From: Gambelia wislizenii
Lineage: Eukaryota > Chordata > Lepidosauria > Squamata > Crotaphytidae
Length of the DNA: 64,000 nt
NCBI GenBank assembly: GCA_030847615.1
Contig: JAUMIR010000001.1
Coordinates: forward strand, 262,445,187-262,509,186
Direction of reading: 5' to 3'
Shown here: positions 30,487 to 41,590 of the stretch, piece by piece
How positions within the stretch are numbered: position 1 is the stretch's first letter
Layout: every line of letters begins with the position of its first letter
Position numbers and translations under genes: made by a program
The notes under the pieces: generated by a model
Seen by the model: the letters and a program-made list of their open reading frames with translations, nothing else
Told to the model about the DNA's origin: nothing
The model's database searches: none

Positions 30487-33071
30487 TCTATATATATAAT
30501 TCTCTTGGGTATGTTGCCATTCCCAGTGTCCTGATTGGCCACTTAGGAAACATACCCAACCAATTGTACTGTTTCATTGGCTGGCCAATCAGCAGCTTGA
30601 GGGTGTTTTTCAGCACCACTCCTTGGCCTACAGCCATATCTTTTGTCTGTTGAGCTGCAGTAACTAAATACTCAGCCAGCTCCCCTTGCTGTCTTAATAT
30701 GCATGCATAGGGGGAAATAATGTTGCTGTCTATGTGTCCCCCACCCTCTTCTTTCTTCTTCTGTCCTATCTTGCAGGGTAGGTTTTTCTTCTTCTTCCTC
30801 TGCTCTTCACCCCTTTCTCAACCAAAAATTGGAGCCTTTTCCCTGCTCCTTCCATCAGGGTAATATTGCTTTAAGTGCAAAAGGAAAAATGTTGGACCAA
30901 CAGACCACAGACTAGCACAGCTGAAGTGGGTTTGTTCACAGCTGTGGCTAGGCAGAGGGATGACTAGGAAACACTCCTATATAGCCAAAGCACAGGATGC
31001 GTTGTGCGAGGATTGGTGTTGTGGAAAAAAAAGATGAGTGTTGCTGTTGAGTTTGTTAATGAGATTTTCTGTGTATATACTTTGTTTATGCTGAAACTGA
31101 AGATAAAGACTTCCAGATCTTTTTGGATGAACTTTCACTGTTCGTAAGTCTTTTTGTGTGTAAAAGTGGTTCAGAGCTGTGGAACAACTGCTAGTTGTAG
31201 CCTTTGTTTTTGTGCTCTTTCTAATGTGCAGTTCTGTTTTGGCTACTCCTGGGTTAGTTTGTCCCCAGGCTGTGCTAGGTGCTTCTCAGTGAGCCTATAC
31301 TGAGTGGACACCTTCTGTCCTGAGGAACTTATAGGCTTAAAAAAAACCTGGAAAGGGGTGGGAAGGAGGTAGGAGGCCACCCTGGGGTTCCAGGTCCTCT
31401 TTTTCCTCCATGGGGGACCCCTTGGGGTCCTCTGGCTGTCCCTGGCTCTGCTTTCTATGGGAAGGAAGGCTTTCTTTGCAAATGCTGCACTGGATGGGCT
31501 GCTGCCTGCTAAAACAATACCTCTGGCCTGTGGGAGGAGCCAAAGGCAGTGAGGGAGGGGAGATAGAAAGGAGCAAAGTGGGCTCTCATTGGTGCCAGCT
31601 GCCTCCCAATGAGAATCCATCATGCTGCCCTTGAAGGACAGCTGGTGTCAGAGCAGAAGGCTGAGGCTCTTCAGTCTGTGGGTGGGACAAATGCGAGCCC
31701 AAAGACTCATGAAAAAGTTAAAGGTGACTATTCCACCACTTGCTGGAGAGACTCCTTCACTCCCTTTTGTATGAATTTCTATTTTAACAAGTGGTAGACA
31801 CGGGTCCCTGGACCCCCTATTCTCTAAGCGAGGCAGAGCTTTTGCATGCTACTTTTGCCAATTATCTAGACCAGTGGTTCTTAACCTAGAGTCTGAGAAG
31901 AGAGGTCCTCGATGTCCTCAAAAGGGGGTTGTGAAGGCTTGAAGGCTACTTGACCAACCTCCTGCCTGTAGTGGAGTGGCCATGTGACAGGGGCCAAGGC
32001 AAAGGCTGGCTAGCTTGGCCTGTGCATTGCCATTCAATCTGCTCCAGCCACAGACTTGCAGGATGAAGCAGGAGAAAAGTCTTCTCTCCCACTCCAGTGC
32101 CTCTGAGGGAAGGTTTAATGGATGGTATAACTGTGTTATTATTGTTATTGTTAGGTATTATTATGATTATTAGGGTTTTAAACATAAAGTATTGGGGGTC
32201 CATGGCAGCAAAAGATTTAACAGGGCCCCTGGCAAAGAAAAGGTTAAGAGGCATTGTTGTAACTGTATTATTATTGTTTTTATCAAGTATTATTGTTATT
32301 ATTGTTAGGGTTTTAAATCTTGAGTTATGTCTTGGGGGTCCATGGGAACAAAAGATATTTAAAGGGGGTCTTAAAGAACAGGTTAAAAGCCACTGGTGTA
32401 ATTATATTAGTGTTAGTATTACTATTAGTATAGGTGTGCCCAGTGTAACTTACACCATTATATGATGCCCTGTTGGGGTCTCAAGCGATGGTTGCAGCAT
32501 GGAGCTTGGAGTGGCAGTGTTCCTTTCACACGCTTCAGCTACATGGTATTATTTTAGGGGAAAAGTACTGCATTTTTTTTACATGTGGGTGGTGAGTGGC
32601 TGAGGGAGAGGAGGGAGGGTCCCCTGTGAGGCTGGGGGCGTAGATGCAGATTGAGTGGCAGGAGTGGATTGTGAGGTGGAGAGGGAATTTGCCTGTGGGT
32701 GGTGATTGGCTGAGGGAGTGAGGGCATTTTTTAGCATATGTTTCCTAAGCTGCCAATCAGCACACTGGGAAAGGAAACATTATAGCCTTTATTTTGTAAG
32801 AACTGAATCAGTGAAGATGGATTTCTCAACTAATTAATTAGATTTTTGGAATAGTAGACATTATTTACTCTGTTATAGAACTAGAACAACTTTTGATGTG
32901 GGTTTTTCTATCGCCTGGCACCTGGGGGGGGTCACATCATCTCCCCACCACCCCTGCTGCGACGGAACCCAGGAAGTCAGTTGGTGGTGGTGGCGGCAGC
33001 GGCAGGGGCAGGGCAACAGAGCAACTCACCCTTAATTCACCACTGGTGTATGTTACCTTGGGTACAGCTAG
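30487..33071 (+). mobile_element. Candidate non-autonomous Helitron
   Basis: The left end TCTATATATATAATTCTC follows an A, and the right end GGGTACAGCTAG is followed by T. This fits Helitron insertion between A and T with 5' TC and 3' CTAG. A short CACC-ACT-GGTG hairpin lies about 20 nt before the end. An inverted pair inside (30519-30553 and 32740-32775, TTCCCAGTGTCCTGATTGGC and its complement) links the two ends. No Rep/helicase frame is present. The call rests on the termini only. Confidence 0.4.
31871..32399. mobile_element. hAT-type MITE with duplicated 3' part
   Basis: The left end CAGTGGTTCTTAACCTAGAG is typical of hAT-Charlie-like MITEs. The matching right end occurs twice: AAAGGTTAAGAGGCATTG (32239-32256) and CAGGTTAAAAGCCACTG (32379-32395). 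Each follows TTGGGGGTCCATGG, so a 132-139-bp 3' unit is tandemly repeated (32129-32260 and 32261-32399). Confidence 0.55.
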
Positions 33072-34446
33072 TTAGCACATAATCTTTCATCAGTGTTTGC
33101 ACATTTTAGACTTTTATGCCACTAAATTCCCCTCCCACCCAAGCTTGTATATAATGTCTGCCTGTGCAGGTAACCCTCCAGGCATCTGCTGATGTGAGCC
33201 CCAGCCCACAAAAGCTTAGAGAAAATAAAAACTTTTTAGTTTAAGATGGCATAAAATTCTTTGTTGGGTTATCTGCACCTCACCTCCAAATTGTAATTAT
33301 TGTCATCATCATCTACCACAGCATCAGTAGCATCAGTATTTGTTTGACCAATATTATGAGGCAAAATGAGCAGAAGTCCATCTGAAAGTATCCTGCAAGA
33401 AAAGGAATATGTTGCATTCCAAGAAAAGTTTCTAGACACAAATATCTCTGAAGAATGATAAATACTTGTCACATATATGGGGACTCTCCATATTGGACTT
33501 ATCCAGTTGGCTTGCTTGGGTTAAAGTCCCATTTGCAGTCCAGGGAAGTCAGAAAAATATTTAGTCTGATAGACTAATTACTCTACTGTGTCAGTAAGGA
33601 AGTGCCTGACATAAAATTGTGCTGGGGCTTGAAGATAATGTGTTAGCTTAGACATTTTGATCACAGACAACACCACAAAGCCAAATTACTTAAGATATAG
33701 GCATTAATTAAGGAAGCTTACATGTGGATGCTTTCTTCTCCTGAGCTTGGATTTCTAAGCATAGTTCCAGGAAATACCACTGCAGACAGACAATTTAATG
33801 GCATGAAGTTACACACTATCAAAACATTTTCCTTTAAGAAGTGTTGGTCTGTATCCTCCCCCTCCCTCCCTCCCTCCCTCCCTCTCTCTCTCTCTGTATG
33901 TCTTGCTGATTGCAGGCATGATGCTGGACAAGATCGGTCTTCCACAACTCAGCGCCCTCCAAGTGATGATTCTCATCAGCCTCAGCCAGCATGGTTATAC
34001 CTGGAAGACAATAGGCTTTAAAAGTTGGAAAAGATAATCTTGTGTTGTATTATGATTCTTGGATACAGGATGTTATATATGTTCAAGGAAGCCTCTAAAG
34101 TATGGTATATATTGTCAGTTCACATCTAGCTTTGACTTGTAGTTTAGAACCAAGCAAGCTATCACCATATGTGACTGCCTATAGTTAGTTTTGTGAAGAT
34201 CGCTGGTAGTGCCCCTAATGAGCCCAATCTCCAGAGACCCCAACAATTGGCTTATTAATAATTTGGTTTATTAATGTGGTCTTCCACTGGGAAGAGCAGT
34301 AAGGTTTCAGGGACTTGCTGTATCGATCCCAATAGGCACATGTTGTAAGCCATGCATCACCCAAAGGAAGAACTGCTGACAAATTCCAAACTATGAGGAA
34401 ATATGAGGTCAAAAGGATGTTGTCTCCACAACACACTCAAGTGACA
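33072..34446. other. No gene; repeat motif and (CCTC)n run
   Basis: A GCCCACAAAAGCTTAGAG...AAAACTTTTTAGTTTAAGA block (33207-33250) resembles a widespread amniote repeat end. A (CCTC)n/(CT)n tract lies at 33857-33894. The rest is unassigned. Confidence 0.4.
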
Positions 34447-35122
34447 ATGTTTCCATTAAGAAGATGGAGTATTCCTTTTTTTTTAAGGTATCAAACTTCC
34501 CTTCCCTAATCACCTAGCCATCAAAGAGGCAACTGAAGCTTTATAAATCTAATCACTAAGACATTTAAGGCAGTTTACAGCACATTAGCATCTCCGGACA
34601 CCTATTTTCAAGACCAGGAGATTTCCTGAAACTCATTGTGCAATCTTTGGAGTCTATTGTCTCAACTCATGAAGCTTCCTCACCACAGGGCATATTTTTG
34701 GTATAAATACCAGTCAAAAATCATGCCTCATTGCACACAGAACCTTTGCTTGGGGACACTATGACTCTCTCTGTGTTGGCCACTCCAGATTTAACCATCC
34801 AAGCTGCTGGTTTGCTCAATGACTTTGGACTATAAGACATGTGTCATATCACCCCAGGAATCTCCCTATCTAGCCCTCTGGCAACCTCTCTTCTTCCATT
34901 CCTAGTGGTCTTTTGTGAATGCTTTTTGTATGAGTGTTATTGTATGAGTGTATGAGCTTGGTGTTATTATTTTTATGTCTTTAATAAATATCATTGTAAG
35001 TTTTCCATTTTGCATTTCTGTGCATCTGTTCAGAGTTAGTAGGGTATAGTTGGTGTAAAGATCCCCTCTCTGTTGCCCCCTTTCGTGTTGCTAAGGTTGA
35101 GTTGCTGTTAATTTCCCCAACA
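34447..35122 (+). mobile_element. LTR-like element, copy B
   Basis: Plus-strand counterpart of 21225-21855. It has a TATA box (34702-34708), AATAAA (34983-34988) and ends TTTCCCCAACA at 35122. It starts near TGTTTCCATTAAG. Homology to copy A continues past the end to about 35180, so the adjoining 35123-35390 may be internal element sequence. No primer-binding site or gag frame is evident. A and B are inverted relative to each other, 12.6 kb apart. Confidence 0.6.
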
Positions 35123-35399
35123 TATTAAAAACTCAATATTTTCTTGGAATTTCCAAGACCTCTTTGGGTAACATCACCATGTATAAAAAAAGGACCTGTT
35201 GCTGTTACTTCCTGAAATGTCTTTTCCTCTTTCTTTATACTCCAGGATGTAAGCAGCCACTGAACACTATTGACAATTTCTGCACTAGACTTCTTGCAAC
35301 TTGATTTTAGGGTGAACTGGCTTTGACTCAAGGCAATTATAAAAATATCTTTGAGGAAGCATGACCAGGCACTTTGAGGAAGTCCTAGAGAGCTTGGAG

Positions 35400-37265
35400 T
35401 ATACAAAAGGAGTTGTGGGCTACATGCAGGCCCCTTGCCACAACACGCCCATCCCTTTCTTTGGGCACACCATCATTTGTAGTATTTAAACAGTATCAAG
35501 CAAATGGAACAACATCAAGGCAATTTTCTTGGACTCAGAATGTTATGGTACAGCTGGAAGATATCTTAGAGCTCTCATACTTGCCCGTTGAGACAAAAAG
35601 CATTTATACATTATCTGTGCTCCTGCATGGATGAGCAGTAACTTAGTTCTGACCACTTTTTAAATAAAAACTTGCCCACTATCATATATTCCTTCATGAA
35701 GAGGATGGAAAGAATCTGTGATCTCAACAAGCCCAACTGAGCAAGACAGTGAAACTGACAGATTTAAGACTTTGAATGGCTGGCTTTTAAAAGTCAAGCT
35801 AGAAATTCCAGCATATGCTTCTATGATTTCCATGCAGATCTTCAGTTGCCAAGACCCTTCTTTACCCCATCTTTAATAGCTGTACTGTAGACAGGTAAAA
35901 CCATGCTTGTTGATTTTCTGAAGATAGCTGTGCGTATGTATTTTGGCTGGTTCAGTTGGGGTGGAGGTGGGGGTAATTTTGTTCTTAAACAAAAAATAAC
36001 TTACCAAAATATGTATGTTAGTTCATAAAGAGAAGTGGAAGAATTTCAGGTTTATTTGGTTATTTTTAAATAAAGCAATAAATGATTGGGAGAAAAACTG
36101 CCATACTACCCATAAAAAATAACCATGCAATCAGCTTCAAGTATGTGAATCAGTTATGTGTGATGTGTCTAGTTTCTGTTACTCCTCTTATGTATCAAAA
36201 GCAAGGTTAGAAAAATCAAAGAAATTGTGGTTAGTATGTTTTGGGATTCATTCGTATACACAATCCCAGCATTACTTGCAATCTGCAGTGGCCCATGCCC
36301 ATCATACAGTGACTCACATGGGTGTCACATAACTACTTGTTCAGAGGCTTGGAACCTTAGTTACAACACTTCAGTGATAGTTTCTCCAAAATTGAAAGCT
36401 GATATTTTCCTCTCAGGAGCCCACATTTATGAAACAGTCTTCTATTTGCAATTAAATTGTCATGAATGTATTTTTATTGCACTTTGGCTTGCACAAAAAC
36501 AAAAAAACAAAGAACACATTGAGCTTAAATCAAAAGAAGCAGTGGATGTCAAATGCTATAAGCCTTAAGAGATATTTTACATTTTTTCAGGTGCTGAATG
36601 AACCATCCCTCTGTTATATCCCATTTGCCTTATTTTCCTATGTTCCTGTTCAGTTCCCCTTTGTCTTACTTTACAGTTGTCACAGTTTAATACCAAGCAC
36701 TTCTAATAAAACTACTCTTAATTGGAAAGTGTCTGTTTTTCTTGGGTTGCTTTTTGTTATTTTAAACAAAACAAACAGCATAATTCAATGCAATATGATA
36801 CATTGCCTCATACTCACACAACCTTGAGCCTATTAGAATACTTGCCTTTCTTTGATTTTCATTTAAACCACAAAGAAATCATTTGAAACCTCAGCTTGCT
36901 TAGGTAATTGTTTTGATATTGATGGTATCTCATAAGGGTATGAGGGAAAACTTTAACTCTTAATGCAGCCTCTTTACATAAAGAGATACTTTTCATGCTA
37001 TGAAACATGAAGGGTAATGCAATCTTGCTAAAGGAAATGTTCAGAGTGAACCAACAAGGAATGTTTCCATGGCTTCACTTCTATCGCAACATCTTCCTCA
37101 ATCTCCTTTCCTCTGAATAGTTGAATACCCTGTCACAAAAGTACTACTTCTACCTTACAGTGCAACCAGGGATCTACTCAAGGGCCTCTTGAGAAAGCCA
37201 AAGATCTCAATAACTCTTCCATCTTAATAACTGGCTGTATGAGGGCTAGTCCATATAATCAGAAA
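35400..37265. other. No recognisable feature
   Basis: AT-rich sequence with no repeat I can name. The 113- and 121-codon overlapping frames at 36227-36827 are in AT-rich sequence and carry no domain. Likely plain intergenic or intronic DNA. Confidence 0.4.
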
Positions 37266-37274
37266 CATCAAATG

Positions 37275-38311
37275 GCAAAACTATCTTTGGAACCATGGAG
37301 AAGAAGATTTGGTCTCATTCCTGAACATCATCCACCCAAATATCCAATTCACGATGGAAAAAGAGAAGGAAGGAACACTGCCATTCTTGGATGTCCTAGT
37401 CATCTGCAAACCAAACCACAGGGTAAACCACAGGTTAGGCCACAGGGTATACAGAAACCCCCCACGCACGGACAGATACCTACACAAGAACTCTAATCAT
37501 CACCCAGGACAAAAAAGAAGCACAATAAAAACATTGGTAGACGGTGCAAAAAGGATCTGCGAACCCCACTACCTGGAGGATGAACTGAGGAACCTAAACT
37601 GGGCCTTACAGGCTAATGGTTACTCCAGATCAGACATCACAAGAGCAGCCAGACCCAGAAAAAAACCACAGGAATGAAGAAGAAAAACAGCCACCCCAAG
37701 GGAAGGTATTTTTACCATACATCAAAGAAGTCACAGACAGAATACGGAAACTGATGAGGAAACACAACCTCCAAATGATCTATAGACCAACCCCCCCAAA
37801 AAAAATAATCAAAGAAATGCTATGCTCAGCAAAGGACAAAAGAGACCCTCTCACAGCGGCAGGAGTTTACCGCATACGATGCAGCTGTGGACAAGTTTAT
37901 ATAGGGACCACTAAACGCAGTGTGCAAACACGAATCAAGGAACATGATAGACACTGCAGACTGGGCCAGCCAGAAAAGTCAGCAGTAGCAGAACATGTTA
38001 TAAACCATCCTGGACACAAAATGCTATTTGAAAACATAGAAATTCTAGACCAGGCCAATAACTACCATGTCAGAATGCACAGAGAAGCTATTGAAATCCA
38101 CAGACACCTGGACAACTTCAACAGGAAAGAAGAAACCTTAAAAGTAAACAAAATCTGGCTCCCAGTTTTGAAACACAATAGGCTCAAAACTCAACACTTA
38201 CAAAAGAATTCTACCCAGGGACAGGGGGATTCCCAGCAGATAATGTCCCATCAACCAGCCATTAGCCAAATAGACACTAACGAGCCTTGCATTTCTATAC
38301 CCAGAAACTAA
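37275..38311 (+). pseudogene. Penelope-like RT C-terminus plus GIY-YIG endonuclease
   Basis: Two overlapping frames (37309-37677 and 37616-38311) are joined by one frameshift near 37660-37680. The first has IIHPNIQFTMEKEKEGTLPF, LDVLV, RTDRYLHKNSNHHPGQKRS and LVDGAKRIC, the RT thumb region typical of Penelope elements. The second has GKVFLPYIKEVTDRIRKL, then AGVYRIRCSCGQVYIGTTKR (a GVY variant of GIY, and YIG intact), the conserved Arg/His region RSVQTRIKEHDRHCR, EKSAVAEHVINHPGH and HREAIEIHRH with a conserved Glu. The endonuclease half is a single open frame of 231 codons; the RT palm with its catalytic Asp residues is missing. Penelope elements use GIY-YIG to nick the target. This copy is dead. 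Confidence 0.88.
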
Positions 38312-38392
38312 TCATTCAAATACATAAATTTACATATTCTCCCCAATGGGGGTTCACAACATATAAACTCCACACACACACCTACCCAACCA

Positions 38393-38436
38393 TTCTCTGA
38401 AGATGCCAGCCACAGATGCAGGCAATACGTCAGAAA
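38393..38436 (+). ncRNA. Decayed hammerhead-ribozyme-like motif in Penelope 3' region
   Basis: Core CTGAAGA (38397-38403), a short stem TGCC/GGCA (38404-38407 with 38421-38424), then ATAC (where GAAAC would be expected) and GTC (38429-38431). TTCT before the core pairs with AGAA after GTC. Penelope-like elements are known to carry hammerheads with minimal helix III. Changes at the GAAA positions should destroy cleavage here. Confidence 0.45.
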
Positions 38437-38479
38437 GAAACTATTCCAGAACACGGCCAAACAGCCCTGAAAAGAACCC

Positions 38480-41340
38480 AAGGAAAATCTATCTTTGGTT
38501 TGTCTAGCTTCAAGTTGTACATGGTGGTGGGGTTTTGCATGTTTAAATGTTGTTCCAAAGGTGTCAAACAATAACATCAAATCCCAGCAGACCAGATCCC
38601 TGTGAACTGTGAAACATTCTTGCTAATATGACACACAATTTTGTGATGTGCAGGGGAATGAAAGAGAGAGCAAGTAAGAAGCAAAAAGGAAAAGGCACAT
38701 TTAAATTTGCCACAGCAGTAAAGATGTGTATAGCATATAATTGAAGTTTACAAGGGACACAGTAAATAGCAATAGATTGATGAACTCTGGAGGCCACAGT
38801 TGCATGCAATTGTACTCAGAAAATGTAACAAACAAGGATGCCATTTTTTAAAAAAGGTTATTATAGAACCATGATTTCCAGTTTGTGGAAATCCATCAAG
38901 TTCCTGACTACAATAATGGCTATTTCATTTACATGTACAAACTCACTGAAATTCTCCTCAAGCCCCTTAATTAATCTAATTAACCCACAAGTCCATCCAT
39001 GATGTATTAAAGACTGTGATGAGTGAGTTGCAGAACCAGCATCTTACCCTGGCACCTGTGGGTAGGTACCATGGACCTGGGCTGGCAGGATCAATCGACA
39101 CTTTCTCCAGCTCTGGAGCCATCAGAGCAGATGCCAAGAAGGTTGTTTCCAATTTCCACAAAGTTCCAACTGAGAGTGTCTGTGAACATTTTTCAAACAG
39201 ACTTCTTTGTTCTGTTTTGCTTACCAAGCTCACAGGGGAAGTGGAAACCAACAATGACAGCTACTGTCAGTTCAGTGTAAAGGAAGAATAAAGCAAAGAC
39301 ACTTCCATTAAGGTCAAGGCAAGGAAAATAAGGTGGAGTCACCTGTGTTAAAGTCAGGCCAAGGCAAATACAGCAAGGCTGGGTTGGACAATGCAGAAGC
39401 AATCAGGACCTTGGACAGATCATTGCTAAGAAAGCAGGCTGGGAAGCTCTTACTCAAGGTTGGAAAGCACCTCTGAGACCATTAGAAGACCTGCTAGTTC
39501 TAGCCTACTATGATTTCAACCCCTCTGAAGAGTTTCTGTGTCTTTAAAAGGTGGCTGCCTGGTTTTGTAGGCCTTGGCTCATATGGCATGAGGTTGCTGT
39601 GGAAGCCACTCTAGAAGTGAGTCTTCTGAATCTGTTCTTTGTACTGCTGCACAGTCTTTTCCTTTAGTATGCTGTTACCGTCAAATTGCTTTCAAAATTG
39701 TATGGCAGTGTTTTAAAAAAGCACAAACACACTACAAAACTGCAACTCCCCACCTGAAAACAGGAGCAGTACACTCAGGAATTGTGTTATCCTGCTGGTT
39801 GCTCAACCTGCTTGTCTCCATTGCCTTAATACTCATAGATAATGTCTACTGTTACCAAACAAGCAAATATTTGCTGATGATGAACCCCTGTTTTAACTGA
39901 GAAATGGAAACCTGGATGTGAGAGGAGTAATGACCATGTGACCATGTAGTGTCTGCAACAAAGCTGGTAAGAATGAGCTGTCTTTGGCTGCTCAGGGAAG
40001 CTGAAAGTCACTGAGAGAACAGAAGGCTGACTAATCAATTTTCCACTGCCCAGAGTGTTGTTTTAACCCAGGATGAGTATAAATGTCTCCAAAGGGTATT
40101 TCAAGATAGCTAGTTAGATGCTTTTAGCTTTATTAACAGCACAGTTTGCAATGAGATATTCTCTTTTCACACTCTTGATTGTCCTCTTAAATGGTTTCCA
40201 ATGACTTCCCTTCTTTTCAACAGAGATGAGCCATTTCTCTCCCCTTTTCACTTTCTCTCCCCTCCCTTCCTCCATTGTGCAGACCAAGGAGATGGGGGTA
40301 GTAACCAGATCAACATACAGAGGTTAAAATGCACTCAAGGTAGGGGCAAAGAGAGTCAAAGTTCATTTTTTTAACTGGCCCATCCACAGGGTTGGAGATA
40401 GAGTTCATCTGGAAATAAAACCTTTCTTCCAGTAAACCAAAGGTCAGAGAAATAGCCACTGTTGACGAGTTCCCATGGGCATAAAAGAGAATGGAATAAT
40501 GAGGGAGAAAGTCAAAGGCGACAGCTTCTCTGTATTCCATAAATACATTTTGAAGGATAGTAAGCAGTGGTACCAAGAAGCGAACAAGGTTGTTAAAGAT
40601 GTCAGGAGGCTGCCCTATGATCAGTGAGTGACTCAGACCCTTTGCAGGGGAGAAGGCCTGTCTTTTGTTCACTGGGTTCAAAGAAAGCCAGAGATTTGCA
40701 ATTCAGCTAGCTTGTAATTTTCTCCGAAGGTTTCTATGGCAAACATTCTGTCATGGAAAAAGTGCTGTATCAATTTTTTAAAACATGGGAGAATCACATA
40801 ATCAGAACAGAGTGGCTGAGGGTTTAACGTAAACACTGTGTGTGTTTGTGTGTGCGTGTACTGTATGTCATATGCAAGAAAGAAAACTGTTACCAGATAA
40901 TAATCAACTAATGCCTAGATTACTTCCAGGAGTGGGGAAAAGTGTAAGTCTTGCTGTGAAAAGCTTTTCTGTCCTGTCGAAAACATCAATACCCCATGCT
41001 GTGGCCAGCACTCCCACTGATATAAATATTGATTTCTCTGCTTCTTGAGACTTACCAATGGCAGTCAAATGTCTTCCTAAACTCTGGAGTTGTTATTGTC
41101 ATTGTTTTCCAGGTGACAGTTTCTCTGCATACTTTTTTATTGTTTTATTGTTCTCCAACTCTTTGGTGTGGGGACACGCACATACACACACTAGCATATT
41201 ATTTACAGCACACAAAGCAGCTAAGTATGTGTGCATGCAAATGTGTGTATATCAGCATATACATTGTAATAAAAACCTGCTTGGGGAAATAGACTCTTGG
41301 CTATTTATATGAAGCTTTCTTCATGTAAGAAAAGTCTATA
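38480..41340. other. No recognisable feature over 2.9 kb
   Basis: Apart from short GT/CA runs near 40837-40860 and 41178-41250, I recognise no repeat or gene. Frames at 38976-39291 (both strands) and 40310-40681 (minus, 123 codons) have no family motif and no splice-site or signal-peptide logic that I can defend. Confidence 0.4.
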
Positions 41341-41344
41341 TATG

Positions 41345-41590
41345 GATGCTCAGGTTTCGACTGCATTTGTACAGTTAAAACTAGTGCACCAGCTGTGGCT
41401 GTTCCTTGACAAGTTGGATCTGGCTATGGTGACACATGCCTTGATTACATCCTGTTTGGACTACTGTAACACCCTCTGCATGGGGCTGCCTTTGGAAACT
41501 GTTCAGGAACTTTAGTGGGTCCAAAATGCTGTGGCCAGGCTGTTGATTGGGGCTGGCTACAGGAATCATGTGACGCCCCCCCCCCCCATT
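41345..41590 (+). mobile_element. L2 LINE, left part of a split copy
   Basis: Encodes TAFVQLKLVHQLWLFLDKLD, VTHALITSCLDYCNTLCMGL and, after a stop, WVQNAVARLL. These are equivalents of the ORF2 C-terminal region at 11800-12000. The copy resumes at 44045 after an L1 insertion. Confidence 0.85.

Larger units (their letters stand above)
37275..38475 (+). mobile_element. Penelope-like element, 5'-truncated
   Basis: The C-terminal end of the reverse transcriptase, a GIY-YIG endonuclease and a 3' region with a hammerhead-like motif. The start is truncated within the RT domain. The 3' end is near CGGCCAAACAGCCCTGAAAA (38454-38473). Confidence 0.88.

Noticed and set aside
36227..36827. Two overlapping frames of 113 and 121 codons
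   Set aside because: AT-rich region, no recognisable domain, no coding-like composition and no supporting context. Chance frames are expected at this density.
39016..39291. 91-codon plus frame with overlapping frames on both strands
   Set aside because: It looked like a possible exon, but I see no acceptor/donor pair that I can defend and no family resemblance. Open frames on three readings suggest low stop density rather than coding.
40310..40681. 123-codon minus frame
   Set aside because: No motif, no upstream promoter or splice logic. I considered it as a retroviral fragment but found no supporting residue pattern.
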